DNA from: Poecilobothrus nobilitatus
Lineage: Eukaryota; Arthropoda; Insecta; Diptera; Dolichopodidae
Length of the DNA: 64,000 nucleotides
Direction of reading: 5' to 3'
Assembly (NCBI GenBank): GCA_947095535.1
Contig: OX352774.1
Span: 235,935,825-235,999,824 of the forward strand
Every line of letters begins with the position of its first letter. Positions within the stretch are counted from its first letter, which is position 1. The notes below the pieces were generated by a model that was not told the DNA's origin, ran no database searches, and worked only from the letters and a program-made list of their open reading frames with translations. The position numbers were made by a program, and so were the translations under genes. Below are positions 23,491-34,689 of the stretch, one piece after another.

Positions 23491-24298
23491 TTTCAAAATA
23501 AACAAAATGGGTTATGACCAAACAAATTAATTTTATTTATAGCAAATAAAAGTAAGGATGAACTTAAAAAAGAATGGGTATTTTGAAAACAAATAGATAT
23601 TAATTCTTTTTTTAACTGTGTATATTATATTGAATAGACAATAAAAGAAATCTACTAATTAAGCTAAACAACGAACCAGACAAAATTTCAGCGAAAACTT
23701 ATTAAATTTATTAAAATGTATGTACAAACGTACCACTTTAGGATTTATTTCATATTATAGTAATTTAACAGTTTCTCTACTGTCAGTTATAAGTTTTTTT
23801 TTTCAAAATAATGTATAAAAAAAATATTTAATTCGCAAGGGAAGTTTTTACAGAGTTTTTGCATATTAAACTGTAATTAATTTTTTTTTCACAATAATAA
23901 AACAATTTTGCGTAAAATTAAAAAAAAATTTTTTTTTAGTTTTGAATGGAGAAAATCAATTTTCCTGCTTTAACGCCAGATCATTTATATTTTTGTCGAA
24001 AATTTCTTCCTTAACTTCTATAGCACGTAAATTTATTCAGAAATTTCTTGGAATTTTAAAAGGCTAAAAACAAGGGTTTAATTTGAATGATATTTTAAGT
24101 TATTTTACTTTTACTTTTAAAATATTATTAATTAATCTCGTCGGACTCTGTGTTAAATGAATGAATATTATTTTTTATTCAAATTTTACATGATAATTTT
24201 TTTTAAAAAATTTCGTGTTCTTTATATTTTTAATTTGAACATTGCAAAATATAACATCAATTAAATTTTTAATACTATACATATAATAATATGAAATT

Positions 24299-24331
24299 CT
24301 TCAGTCCCAAAACTCGCTTTTGGGACTGAAG
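24299..24331. repeat. Perfect 14-bp hairpin
   Basis: CTTCAGTCCCAAAA, the five-base loop CTCGC, then the exact reverse complement. The stem is clearly more G+C-rich than its surroundings. It is too short for a microRNA precursor and has no T-run typical of a Pol III terminator on either side. Origin unknown. Confidence 0.85.
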
Positions 24332-24902
24332 TTAGGGATTACACTTTATATCCAATCATATTTATTAAATCCAATATAGATATAAATTTCTCTTGTAAAA
24401 AAAAAAAAAAAAAAATTAACATATTTCCATTCCTTTTGTATATTTTAAGTATAAACAATAATTTTTTAAACCATATTTCAAAACTGGTATTAACCTTCAT
24501 TTTACACCAATTATTACCTAAATATTTTATAATCATTTATTTTTTTTTTTTTCTTTTATATTTAAATTTTAATTTAACAAAGAAAATAAAACACATGTTA
24601 AATATTTTCATACTTAAATGAATTCCTTTCCAAACAAAAAAAAAAAAACAAAAACAAAACCCCTGACTTTTAAAGAAAATTTATTCTCCTTCATTTTTGA
24701 AAAAAAAATATTCCTTAGAAATTTATTTTCATATCCTGTTTTTTAGTACGTATCCATACTTAAAAATATATTATATGTATGAGAGTGTGTGTGTGCATAT
24801 GAACATATTCTCTTAACATCGCAACATAATAATAATCCTGTAATTTTATACAATTTAATAAAAAAAAAAAAAAATTTCTATGGTTTCCCAAATCCAGGTG
24901 TT

Positions 24903-24904
<2 letters not shown>

Positions 24905-24932
<28 letters not shown>
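24905..24932. repeat. Poly-T tract (28 T)
   Basis: One of the longest homopolymers in the window. No retroelement body could be recognised on either side, so it is listed only as simple sequence. Confidence 0.9.
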
Positions 24933-24933
<1 letters not shown>

Positions 24934-26988
24934 TTATTGCTTTGTATTAAATATATTCCCGGAAATTTCCTCAAGTCATTTTCATAATTTCATTATTATA
25001 TTATTATTAAATAAATTTTGCTGACAGACTCTTATCAAAGAATTCAAAGTACATATCATTCTTTTTAAGTATTAAAAATTTTTATATATAAAATCAGCAA
25101 TATATTTAAAAAAAACTTTTCATTATTTTCTTATTTTTTTTTTTTTTTTGTGGTATCTGTTTTTCTTTTTAATGTTTTTGTTTTTTTTTTTTTTAAATTA
25201 GTCATTTATTAAAATTAAAACTACTATACATTACTTATTTGGTTACGTTTTTATATTTTTTGTTGTAAGTTTTAATCTTTTTAAATAACCTCAACCCTTC
25301 GTGGTATCATATTTTATATTTTTTTCTTGCAATTTATTTTTTCTTTTTCTTCTTCTTTTGTTTTTATTTTTAATGTTGACAATGTTGACTTTGAAATGTT
25401 GTCATTGTTTTTATGTTTTTTATTTTTTTTTTGGCTTTTGCCTGCACATTATTTTAAAAATTTATTATTTAATAAATTCTCCATTCAAAATAAAAGACAT
25501 AATTTTATATTTAAAAATAATTGCTTAAAAAAAAAAATCTCCTAATAGCAAAAATAAAAAAAAAAATTATACCAAAAATTCGACCTTTTATTCCATTTTA
25601 TTATAACATACGTGCATATGTTACCTGTCGTCTACTTTATTTTCTCCCACCCGTCCTTCTTTAACATATACGTATCGGATTGACTATTCACTTGCATGTA
25701 CTGGTACCGATATCAAATTTCTTGAATAAAATATTTAATAATTTTTGTTTTTAATACATTCTTTCTTTTCATTTATTTTTTGTATTTTTATTTTGTTGTT
25801 TTTTTTTAGTTTTGTTCATGACTGTTACAATGTTTTTTTTGTACTCTACTAAATTCCAGGTTAATTTCATTTTTCATGTTTTGTTTGTTTTCCTTTATTG
25901 TTGTTGTTTTTTTTTTTTTTTTTTGTTATTTAATATTAATTTTAATTATGTCTTTCTACTCTAACTAACTTTTAATAGAATTAAATGTTAAGTATATGTA
26001 TTATTATAACAGTACAGATATGTTAATATGTATGTTTGAAATATTGTTTAATATTAATTAAAAATAATTTTTTGTGACCAAAATAATAAAAAAAAACGAC
26101 AAAAAATTAAGGAAAAAAGTATCAGATTTATTAAAACGAACTGCTCATCATCACAAATTATGAAAGTATAAATTATTCAAAAAAAAAAAACGTATGTATG
26201 TATGTGTATATATACGATATTTTATTTTATATATTTAAAAAAAAATCATTACATTTTTTATATGACATGCAACAGTACTATGAAAAAATATTTAAATGTG
26301 TTTTAATTTACCAATCTAATGAAATTTTACGACTAATGCAGAATTCTGTAACATTAACAACTGATTGTTGAAGTTTGAGATTTCATGTTATATTGTAAGG
26401 AAATATCAAAATTATGGAAAATGGCTCGAAGGAAAAGGGGCTCGAAAAAATAATACGAATATAAAAATTGAACTACATTATGGTTAAAATTAAATGTTAC
26501 ATTAGGGTAGTCGGTAAGATGGGTTAGATGGTTGTTTTCGGTTTTCAGTATTAGGTTCGCTCAATTTACAATGATTTAAATTCAGTTTATTTCAGTACTT
26601 TCAGAACTGAATGTCTAATAAAAATTTTGCCATTATGAATATTTATTCAGTTGATTTAATTTTCTTAGTTTTAAATTATAATGAGTTAATTTTAATTTAC
26701 TGTCAATAATTTTTGTAATGACTAAGGTTGCAAGGTTGCAAAAAACATGCATGTCACTAAATTAGACATATATTATAGATCTAAAGTTAATTTTATGCAA
26801 AAGGTCTTATATATTTTCTTTTCGCTCCAGGAAATGTAAATCTTACACCTAATAAAATCTAGGCCCTTTTGGAGTGTGGGACTTTTAACTACTAAAACCA
26901 CCTCCCCCCCATTGCCAGTATAATGAACTAGTTACCCTAACTGTAAAGCAGTATGAAAGGTATGAAAGGAATAGGATGAGTATTCTAC

Positions 26989-27174
26989 TTAAATTGTAGG
27001 AGTGGGATTAAATGAGAATTTTAGCAGATGTAATTTGACTGACTCTTTGAACCTTTGTAAATTATACGACTCGGGGAACACCTGTGGTAGTAATGTGTTA
27101 AAGAATTTCGACGTACGAGTTAAGAATGAGTTACTTTTCGTTGTTCTAGTTATAATAGGCTCTAGTATACGTAA
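26989..27174 (-). pseudogene. LINE ORF2 C-terminal relic (jockey/CR1-like tail)
   Basis: The minus strand is open for about 60 codons from 27174 to the stop at 26989-26991. The peptide contains SFLTRTSKFFNTLLPQVFP followed by ESYNLQRFKESVKLHLL. Many insect non-LTR retrotransposons of the jockey and CR1 groups end with the pattern FxxRTxRxWNSLP, then FPxxYNLxxFKxxVxxxL; here the WN of that motif has become FN. The frame opens just after a stop at 27175-27177 and no start codon lies in it, so this is a 5'-truncated or frameshifted remnant, not a gene. Base composition is less A/T-rich than the surroundings. The plus-strand open frame of 77 codons over the same bases is its antisense shadow. Clade assignment is by pattern memory only. 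Confidence 0.68.
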
Positions 27175-28710
27175 TTATGGGAAAAAGCTATTCTGCGTGA
27201 ATTACGTCGGATTGGTTGAAAATGAAGTTCTTTAAATGAATTCAATTCCTTTATAGCTCAATATTCTCATTAAGATGATTCAAATATAATTTTAGGTTAT
27301 CCTTATTACTTTTATTTAATAACATTTACTGGAATTGACTCTTTTACAAGATATTAAGATATTAATTTTACAAGATATTGACTCTTTAGCAAGATATGTT
27401 AAGTTTTTAGATTACGAATTCACATAGTTTTAAGAATTAATAACGGTCTCCAACATTTTCATACAATTAAATATTATGTACCATCTTTTTATGAATAGAA
27501 TTCGCATCATTATATTTATTTTTGTTAACTTCTTTTATACAGTACTGTTTATAATCATTTTTATAATTTTCACTTCAATTACCGATGTTTACTTAATGAA
27601 AATTAAGCTAAAAAGGCAAAAAAAAAAAAAAAACTAAATTTAATAGACAAAGAGAAAAAAAAAAAGGAAAAAAATAGTAAAGAATAATTGCGAACCACAT
27701 ACAATCTTTAGCTTCAATCTAAGTTCCCAGCACTACAAAAGTAATAAAGGCAATAAATGGGTAGGTAATTTAGATCAAAAACCAAAAAAAATATAATACT
27801 TAAGGTTTGTTTTGGTAGAGATTTTTTTTTTCATTTTTCACTCTTCATTCTCTTATGTATTTTCTTATTTTTTTTTTTTCATATGAACAAACGTGTGAAA
27901 AACCAGATGTGTGTTACTTTTTTTTTTTTTTCTTATATTTATTTTTCTGTTAACAGAATGACTTCTTTTTTATTTCACTCTATATTTTTAATTTGAATTA
28001 AAGGGCGATCCGAAATTTTTTCAAAAATATAATTTCCATATTTTGATAAACTTATATCTGTAAATTACATTACTAAATGATCAGTGAAGGTAAACTGCCC
28101 TACTGGGATATATTGATAATGATAAACTTTATTTTGAAAACAAGTGAAAACCTTTTTTTTGATGTAAAGCGATCTGATAAAGTATTACTAAGATTTCCAA
28201 AATTAAACTATAGCGAAATGTTTTAGACATTCAATATTGTGCAGATTTTAAATACTTTTTAAGTTTTACAAACCCCATCTTAGTTAAAGCTCCTTAATTA
28301 AATCGCATTATTAACAATGCAACACGATCGGGTAAATTGTTATTAAAACTATTTTCAACTCTACATTTGTGAGATTGTTTAGCTAAAATGCGGTTTTATT
28401 CAATGATTTACTTTTTTCAAGAGGTAAAGTATAATACGTGCTCTATTTTTCTTTTATCAGCTTATCTTTACTAGAGACTGCATTCAAAATCGCCATAACA
28501 ATGATCTTGGTAAATATATTATAATAAATTTGCTTGAAAAAGTTATACTTCTTGTACGATCTTTAATAAATTCAAATTATGAAAATCCAATTCAAAAATT
28601 TCATAATTTTGTATAATAGATTAAATGTTAAATTATTTCAAGCTTGAATATTTTTTCTATTGTTGTTTTTTTATTATTATTAATTGTTGCATCAGTAATT
28701 CAAATTTTTC
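27175..28710. other. A/T-rich segment between two LINE relics
   Basis: No gene was recognised. The first few hundred bases may contain further unreadable parts of the LINE ending at 26989, but stops are frequent in all minus frames. Confidence 0.45.
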
Positions 28711-29290
28711 ATTTCCTTCTTTTGCTCCTTTGGAGAGCATAAGACTTACGCACAGTTTCTCCAACGTACTCTGTTTTGGGCGCAATTTGTTTTACTTTTG
28801 TCAATGTTTTACCACTTTCTTAAATTTCTTTGGATATTGTTCTTCTCCATGACATGCATGTATGCTTTTCCTATTTTTTGCTCTTTCTCAGTGGATTCTG
28901 CTTTACAGCTTGGTCTAATGTTATTGTACTGAGTGGTTTTCAAAGTGTGTATTTTATCCACTTCCATTTCTTTTTTTTTTTAAGTGCTATCGTTTCCTAT
29001 TTCGTGAGAGATGACAGATCTATATTGAAAATTTGCTTGGGTCAGATTTGCTAGGTTATTATTTAACTTTAGTTCTTAGGCATTTATTCACAAATATTTG
29101 CAGCTTATTGGCAATTGATTACTTTACTAACCAAATTTAACTCCTATGTAGTAGGGCTTGAAATGGAATATTCTTCTTTTGTTGACTGTAGTGAAATCTG
29201 ATGATTTCCATATAGACCATAATCTGCCAAATGCCATTCTTGATTGTTTCAATCTATTTTCTTCATCTTTATCTGCTCCCCTCCTTTTAT
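28711..29290 (-). pseudogene. LINE reverse-transcriptase C-terminal relic, multiply broken
   Basis: Read on the minus strand, successive pieces match the C-terminal part of a non-LTR retrotransposon polyprotein in the expected order but in shifting frames. NRLKQSRMAFGRLWSIWKSS (from about 29262) corresponds to the usual KARxAFxxLxxIWxS stretch; KLQIFVNKCL at 29077-29106 corresponds to KLQTFxNRCLRRI; HTLKTTQYNNI near 28945 corresponds to GHTLRKxxxNI; and AQNRVRWRN at 28755-28781 with VLCSPKEQ just after corresponds to AxxRVRWRxLVxxLCSTxS at the end of the protein. In-frame stops and frame changes separate the pieces, so the copy is dead. The tail differs from that of the relic at 26989-27174, so these are two different LINE families. 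The plus-strand open frames at 28625-29054 are shadows. Confidence 0.78.
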
Positions 29291-32200
29291 AGTAATTCAA
29301 ATTACATCAGAAATTATACCAGATTTAATTTAAAAAATTATATTTTGTATACTCAATTAAATTTTTAAATACCTGTTACTTCATAATTACTTCAGCTTTT
29401 ATACTCAATCTTGAACTTTAAAATAACTGAATGCCCTTTGAATTTCTTTTATTGTTTTTTGTGTTTTGTTTTATTTTTAAATTTATTATCAAAATGATGA
29501 CAGAGTTTAAAAACTTACCTGGTGTCACCTTAAATTTGTTTTTTATTATTGTTATTTTTTTTTCTTACTTGTTTTCTTTTACCTTGACTTCTCTGCTATT
29601 GTTTGTTTATTTTGATTTTTTTGTTTTTTTAACTAAAGAATGCTACTGAGGGCTGAGGTTATTATTTTCTTTACTATTGTAATTTTTTTTTTTTATTTTT
29701 TTATTTATTTATTTAATTTTCGTAGTACATATTTATTTTGTCGTTATAGTTGATTTTGCAACATTGTTGCTCATTTTTGTTGTGTTGTGGTTGTTGTTGT
29801 AATTTTAATGTTGTTTTTATTTACGATACGATATATATTATTATCAAATTAGCCATCTAGATGTTTTTTTTTCTTTTATTTACTAGCTATTATAGGTGTG
29901 AAAAAGGTAAAAAAAACAAAAATTAGTACTTACTACAAATACATACAAACAAACAAATATTCATACATATATAACATAGTTTATACTATGGTTAATATTT
30001 TTCTTTCTTTTTCTATTGTGAATTCACGATTTAAAATTGTTGGTACATTAAATTGTTGGTAGAAAAAAAATAACAATAAAAGAAAAATAAAAAAAAAAAT
30101 TAAATTAAATAGGTCAGTAGAATTTGGTTTTATGTGATTTTAAGTGACCGGAAAATGACTTAAGAGGTGATATTTGGATTAATTTAGCAAATATAAAATA
30201 AAATATTAGGAAAATATTTTTTTTTTTACTTGAATTAATTTAACTTGACTTTAATTTTTTTTTTTTTTTCTGTTGTAATCCTGAGTCAAAAAATAGGTGA
30301 AAATATAATTGTGTTAAAAGTTAAAGCTCAATTGGTACATTAAATTTCCATAACAAAAAAAATATTTCAAAATTTAAAATGAAATATTATTTAATAAATC
30401 AAAAAAAATATGAACTGTCTGAAAATGGAATTTTAGAATAACTAACTATTAATAAAAGAATTTTTAAAAAGCTATAGCTTCAATTTGGAATTAAGTATTT
30501 TTGTTGCTAAATAGCAAATACTTAGTTAAAAATTAAAATTTCCTCCTTTTCGGTCTGTAGCTTTAATTTTTTTGCGAAGATAAGTGAGAATTTTGAAATA
30601 CAAGATCTCATTGTTGTGCGAATTCATGCGAATTCTCTTTGGTATATTATTAGACTTGAACCAACCAAACGCCACTTCCATTTTAAATAAAACATTAAGT
30701 CTGAACTTATGGTATAATATACTGCTTGGTTTGGAGATTGGGGAAATCAGGAATAAAAGAATTGGGGAAAGATTGGGGAAATCAGAATTTAAATATAGAA
30801 AATTTAGAAATATGCGTATTTATTAACTGCATTTTGGTGGGATTGTTTAGAACAAAGATGTTGATGTTCTTCTTAAATTTAACGATATTATGCACGTTTT
30901 GGTTGGTAAATTTTGAGAAAACTTACGGTGGCAAGCTGTTTTATTTTCGCGCTGTACGCATTGCAAACAAATTTTCATGCGAGAGGAGCTGTTTTATCTG
31001 TATAATTATAATCTTAATCAAATATATTTTCACAAAATTCCATTGCATTGTACTGTTTTTCAAATATTAAAATCATAGTTCCATATTTTTTAAGTATGGC
31101 GAGTTTTCTGAAATTTTTTTTTTTGTCTAACTGCTAACTACTATTATTTGCAAAAGTTACCTTGATCTTTATCAAAATTATAACAACCCATCACTCTGAA
31201 CAACCCATCGCTCTGAAATATAATTATCATCATTATCATCTTCAAACGACAATTGATCAGAACACAGATCTTCTCCATATAAGTTTCTTTTGTTTATTTT
31301 AGTTTACATAAGACAACTCTGTTTAAATTTATTTGAGGTTGTATATTTGGACACTGTAATTCGCGAGACGTGTTATCATTATCAATTTTTATTTTTACGT
31401 TTTTTGTAATGTTTCATCTATAATCTATTCTATACTGATTTAGAGATAGATGGTATGTTTATCACCCCTCAAAGTTAGGTTAGACTTTCCAAGGGTACAG
31501 ACCAGACTTTCTAAAAGTTAATAACATTTAGATTGCATCATTTAAAGAATTAAACATTTGAGTAATTAAAAAGAAAAATTTTCACATATAAAACTACATT
31601 TTATTAAAGTGTTATGAAATCATCACTCATAAAATACTTAACATTTTATTAAGGAATACTCAATTTGAAATGAAAATAAAAGCGAAAGATTTAGAATTAA
31701 ATTAAAATGCAAAATAAACTATTTTATTTTTAAAATGCAATTTTTTACCTTTTGGGATATATAAAATATTCTGTAAATTGCAATATAGTGAGTTAATATA
31801 ATCTATTTTTAAAATAACTTTTAAAACTATACTAAACATGCAGTCACGATATTTTCTTATATTTTTGGTTTTTTTTTCGTTTAACGTTCATTTAAAATTA
31901 TTTCAATTTTTCTTAATTTAATGTTTTTTTTTTTTTCTTTTATGACGGCTCCTTTAAAATTCAAGTTACCTAATTTAGATTTATATTATTTATTTTTCTT
32001 ATTTATTTACTCCTACTCTTAATTTATCCTCTAAGAAAAATTATCAAAGGTGATACAATGAAGCACACAAACAATTAAAATAATGAAAACTGAAAAAATT
32101 AAAATTAATTCTTAATGTCATTTAAAACAAAAAAAATATTCTTAAATTAGAAATGAACTTTTATGGTAGATGGATTATTTGTATTATTTTTTTCTCAGCT

Positions 32201-32509
32201 TTGATTAACTTAGAGTTCAATGGCAGTGTTACCAGATTAAAATGAACTGATTACGACAAAAAAAAAAAAAAAGTAAAAATAAAAAAAATAACTAATTTTT
32301 AAAGAAAACTTTGGGTTGATAACTATATTAATTAAAAACCAAAATGATAACAATCTTATGTTGAAAAAAGATTGAACTAGAATACATATATACTTAAAAA
32401 ACTTATATCTCAGAATATAATAGTACCAGTTGACTGAATTAAATTAAAAATTCAATTTTTTATCCATTTGAAAAAATATAAGAAAGTATTAAAACCCAAA
32501 GATTTAAGA
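29291..32509. other. Long A/T-rich non-coding segment
   Basis: About 3.2 kb without a supported gene. A strong donor-like CAG/GTAAGT stands on the minus strand near 29520 (plus strand AAACTTACCTGG), with no partner. TTGTTG triplets occur near 29790. The 114-codon open frame at 30726-31070 has mixed composition but no recognisable motif and includes an imperfect duplication (GATTGGGGAAATCAG twice near 30740-30785). CAACCCATC(A/G)CTCTGAA is repeated twice at about 31184-31217. Confidence 0.5.
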
Positions 32510-32682
32510 TAAAAGTGCACATTTTAAAACAAACAATTCAAAAAACGTTTTAAAAATTGTGAGAAATCAAGAGACAATTCAATTCAATTCTTCAATTTTA
32601 AGAAAACTATATATACTAAGAAACAAACAAACGGACAGACAGAGTAAAACTAATTTAGTTTTCAAAAAAGTGCTAAAACTGG
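32510..32682 (-). repeat. Family A repeat, internally deleted copy (A9)
   Basis: Only the two ends survive. AAAAGTGCACATTTTAAAAC at about 32510-32530 is the reverse of the family right end. AACAAACGGACAGACAGAGT near 32628 and TTTTCAAAAAAGTGCTAAAA at about 32660-32680 are the reverse of the GTCC tract and head. Loss of the whole body between paired ends leaves a short element of about 170 bp, comparable in form to a MITE. Confidence 0.6.
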
Positions 32683-34618
32683 GAAAAACTGAAAGTATTA
32701 TTAAATTATAAATTAGATATATGTATCTACTACAGTGTGATTTCTTTCGGAAAGTTTAGATAATTAATTAAGATGCTTTTTGAGATACTTTAGATACTTT
32801 ATTAAGATACTTCTGCAAAAAAAAATTGAATGTAATGAATGCACATGAATGAATTAAGTTTCCAAAAACTAAATATGATTTTTTATTTTTTCGGAGATTT
32901 TTCATAATGAAAACCAGTCTAGAAATTACAAAATAAATTAATATTATTGTAATAAAATGAAATAAGTCTGCAAATAAAACCTAGGAGTTATTTCATTTTT
33001 GGAATGTGATATAGAACTTTTAGTATAGAATATCGCTTCACGTATTTATAAATTGTAGTATTTTTCTTCAAAGTTTGTCAATTAAAGTTCATTTAAAATC
33101 TTCATTAAAATTATATTTAAAAGTTTGCTGACTGGAAACATTTTCCGTTCAGTCTTTTAGTTCAGAATTTTTAAAATTAATTTTCTTTGATCTGAAAAAT
33201 CAGTTATTATTTTATATTATATTAAATATGAATAAATTATGAATAATTATTTTAAAAGATTACTATTTCATCTGAAAAGTATTTATAGAATTTGTAATAT
33301 TATCATTTATCAAACGTTTAAAAATGGGAGAGTCAGAAAAAAATATTTGTAGATAAATGTGTTTAAAGTGGAAGGAAGTGAAAAACTAAACATATTCTAT
33401 ATTATATAAGAATAACAAAATATAAAGTGAATATCATTGCATAACAAAGTTAATTATTTTATAAAGAAAATATTTAATTTCCTCTGAAATTTCCTTTAAA
33501 ATATTTTTGATCTTTTGATTGATTACGTAACGTCCCTGATTTTTTTTATATTTTTTTCTCTTTCTTTCTTTATAATTAGATAATTACATACTTTTGAAGA
33601 ACAAATAAATTAAAAATCTATTAAAACACAAAAAAAAAAAAATTTCAAAAAAAAAAAACTGAAATATTTCTTAATTTCCATATTAAAAAATCTTATTTCA
33701 TTAATAACATAATAATCTTAAATCTTAAAATAAAAACAATATATGTATAATATGTTGAACCCATTAAAGTTTTTTTTTAATGTGGTTTTTTTATGTTTTG
33801 TGACCTAATGGCTACTATATAAAACAAAAACATAAATAATAATCTATCTATTCAATTTTATATACGATTATATACAAAAACAAAAATATAACTTAATTTA
33901 TCTTATGATCTATAAAAAATGTTACAGTGATTGAGATCAATTTAGAGGTAACAGAAATTTTACCAAGAAACAAATTGAACATCATTATCATTCTCTTGAA
34001 GAGTATTAGTCCACTGAAAATTAAGTCTTATTTTACCTTTATCTTGTTGATATTTGCCAGTTTATATCCCGCATTATGTATGCACTTCTCTTATCGTCAT
34101 TAATCCATGATAGTTTGGGAATGATTATTTGCTTAACTAAGGCACATTTTTCTAGTGTATCTCTTTTGGTGGGTAGATACTAGTAATGCCCTCAATAAAT
34201 AAATTTAAAAAAATAAGTAATAAAAAAGAAAGTATTTTTATATGATTCGCTTTGGACTTAAGGATGAATTTTCTATTTAGAGTCATACGAAAAAGCTGGC
34301 GCTATCTAAGTCACAAACCAAAAAAAATAATATTTAAAGGATCGATTAACAAAAACTTATTTATTTATTATTTTAGAAATTTTTTACGGTTTATATCGTA
34401 TATTCATATTAATAATTTCTTTTTTTTGCAAATCTGGGCCACCTAATATTAATTTATGTTGTAGCATTCCCATTATTAATCACAAAGATAAATTGTTAAT
34501 GAAAAATACTTTCTCAGCAATTTCCGCTTCCTTTTAAAAATACATACAATCTATGCAAAATTTTAGACTGCAATCCTGTACTCCTTACACTGTACTCCTA
34601 GTTTAATAAATCACTATT
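32683..34618. other. A/T-rich non-coding segment
   Basis: No gene could be supported. A more mixed stretch at about 34030-34190 has a minus-strand frame containing VKQIIIPKLSWINDDKRSAY that looks less random than its surroundings, but no family was recognised. The 64-codon plus frame at 34252-34446 is F/I-rich and unassigned. Confidence 0.45.
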
Positions 34619-34689
34619 AAGCACAAAAATCGAAAAAAGTGATGTGTTAAGTGTTAATTCAATTTTAACTTTTTTTGATTTTTGTGCTT
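34619..34689. repeat. 22-bp near-perfect inverted repeat
   Basis: AAGCACAAAAATCGAAAAAAGT (34619-34640) pairs with 34668-34689 with a single mismatch around a 27-base spacer. Immediately downstream CCGGATCCGG (34693-34702) is a perfect 10-bp palindrome and one of the few G+C-rich words in the area. A small fold-back element or a transcribed hairpin are both possible. No flanking duplication was found. Confidence 0.75.

Larger units (their letters stand above)
23491..26988. other. Long A/T-rich non-coding segment
   Basis: About 3.5 kb with no gene. It holds a perfect small hairpin at 24299-24331, a run of 28 T at 24905-24932 and several other homopolymer tracts. Open frames at 24339-24621 and 25301-25545 cross poly-T and yield F/L/I-rich peptides without domains. 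A more mixed stretch begins at about 26500, with GGGTAGTCGGTAAGATGGG and a run of eight C near 26907, and may be the 3' part of the LINE relic that follows. Confidence 0.5.

Noticed and set aside
24299..24331. MicroRNA precursor or intrinsic terminator
   Set aside because: The stem is only 14 bp, far below microRNA precursor size, and intrinsic terminators do not apply in a eukaryotic nuclear genome.
25301..25545. Hydrophobic open frames that look like membrane segments
   Set aside because: The F/L/I runs come from T-rich DNA. Two frames over the same bases both look hydrophobic, which shows the cause is composition.
27002..27235. Plus-strand 77-codon frame of balanced composition
   Set aside because: It is the antisense of the minus-strand LINE tail, whose motif match is better.
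28625..29054. Plus-strand open frames rich in F, S and C
   Set aside because: They are the antisense of the minus-strand LINE relic.
30726..31070. Longest open frame in the window (114 codons)
   Set aside because: No motif, no coding-like neighbours, an internal near-duplication (GATTGGGGAAATCAG) and an overlapping 80-codon frame. This length is plausible by chance over 64 kb.
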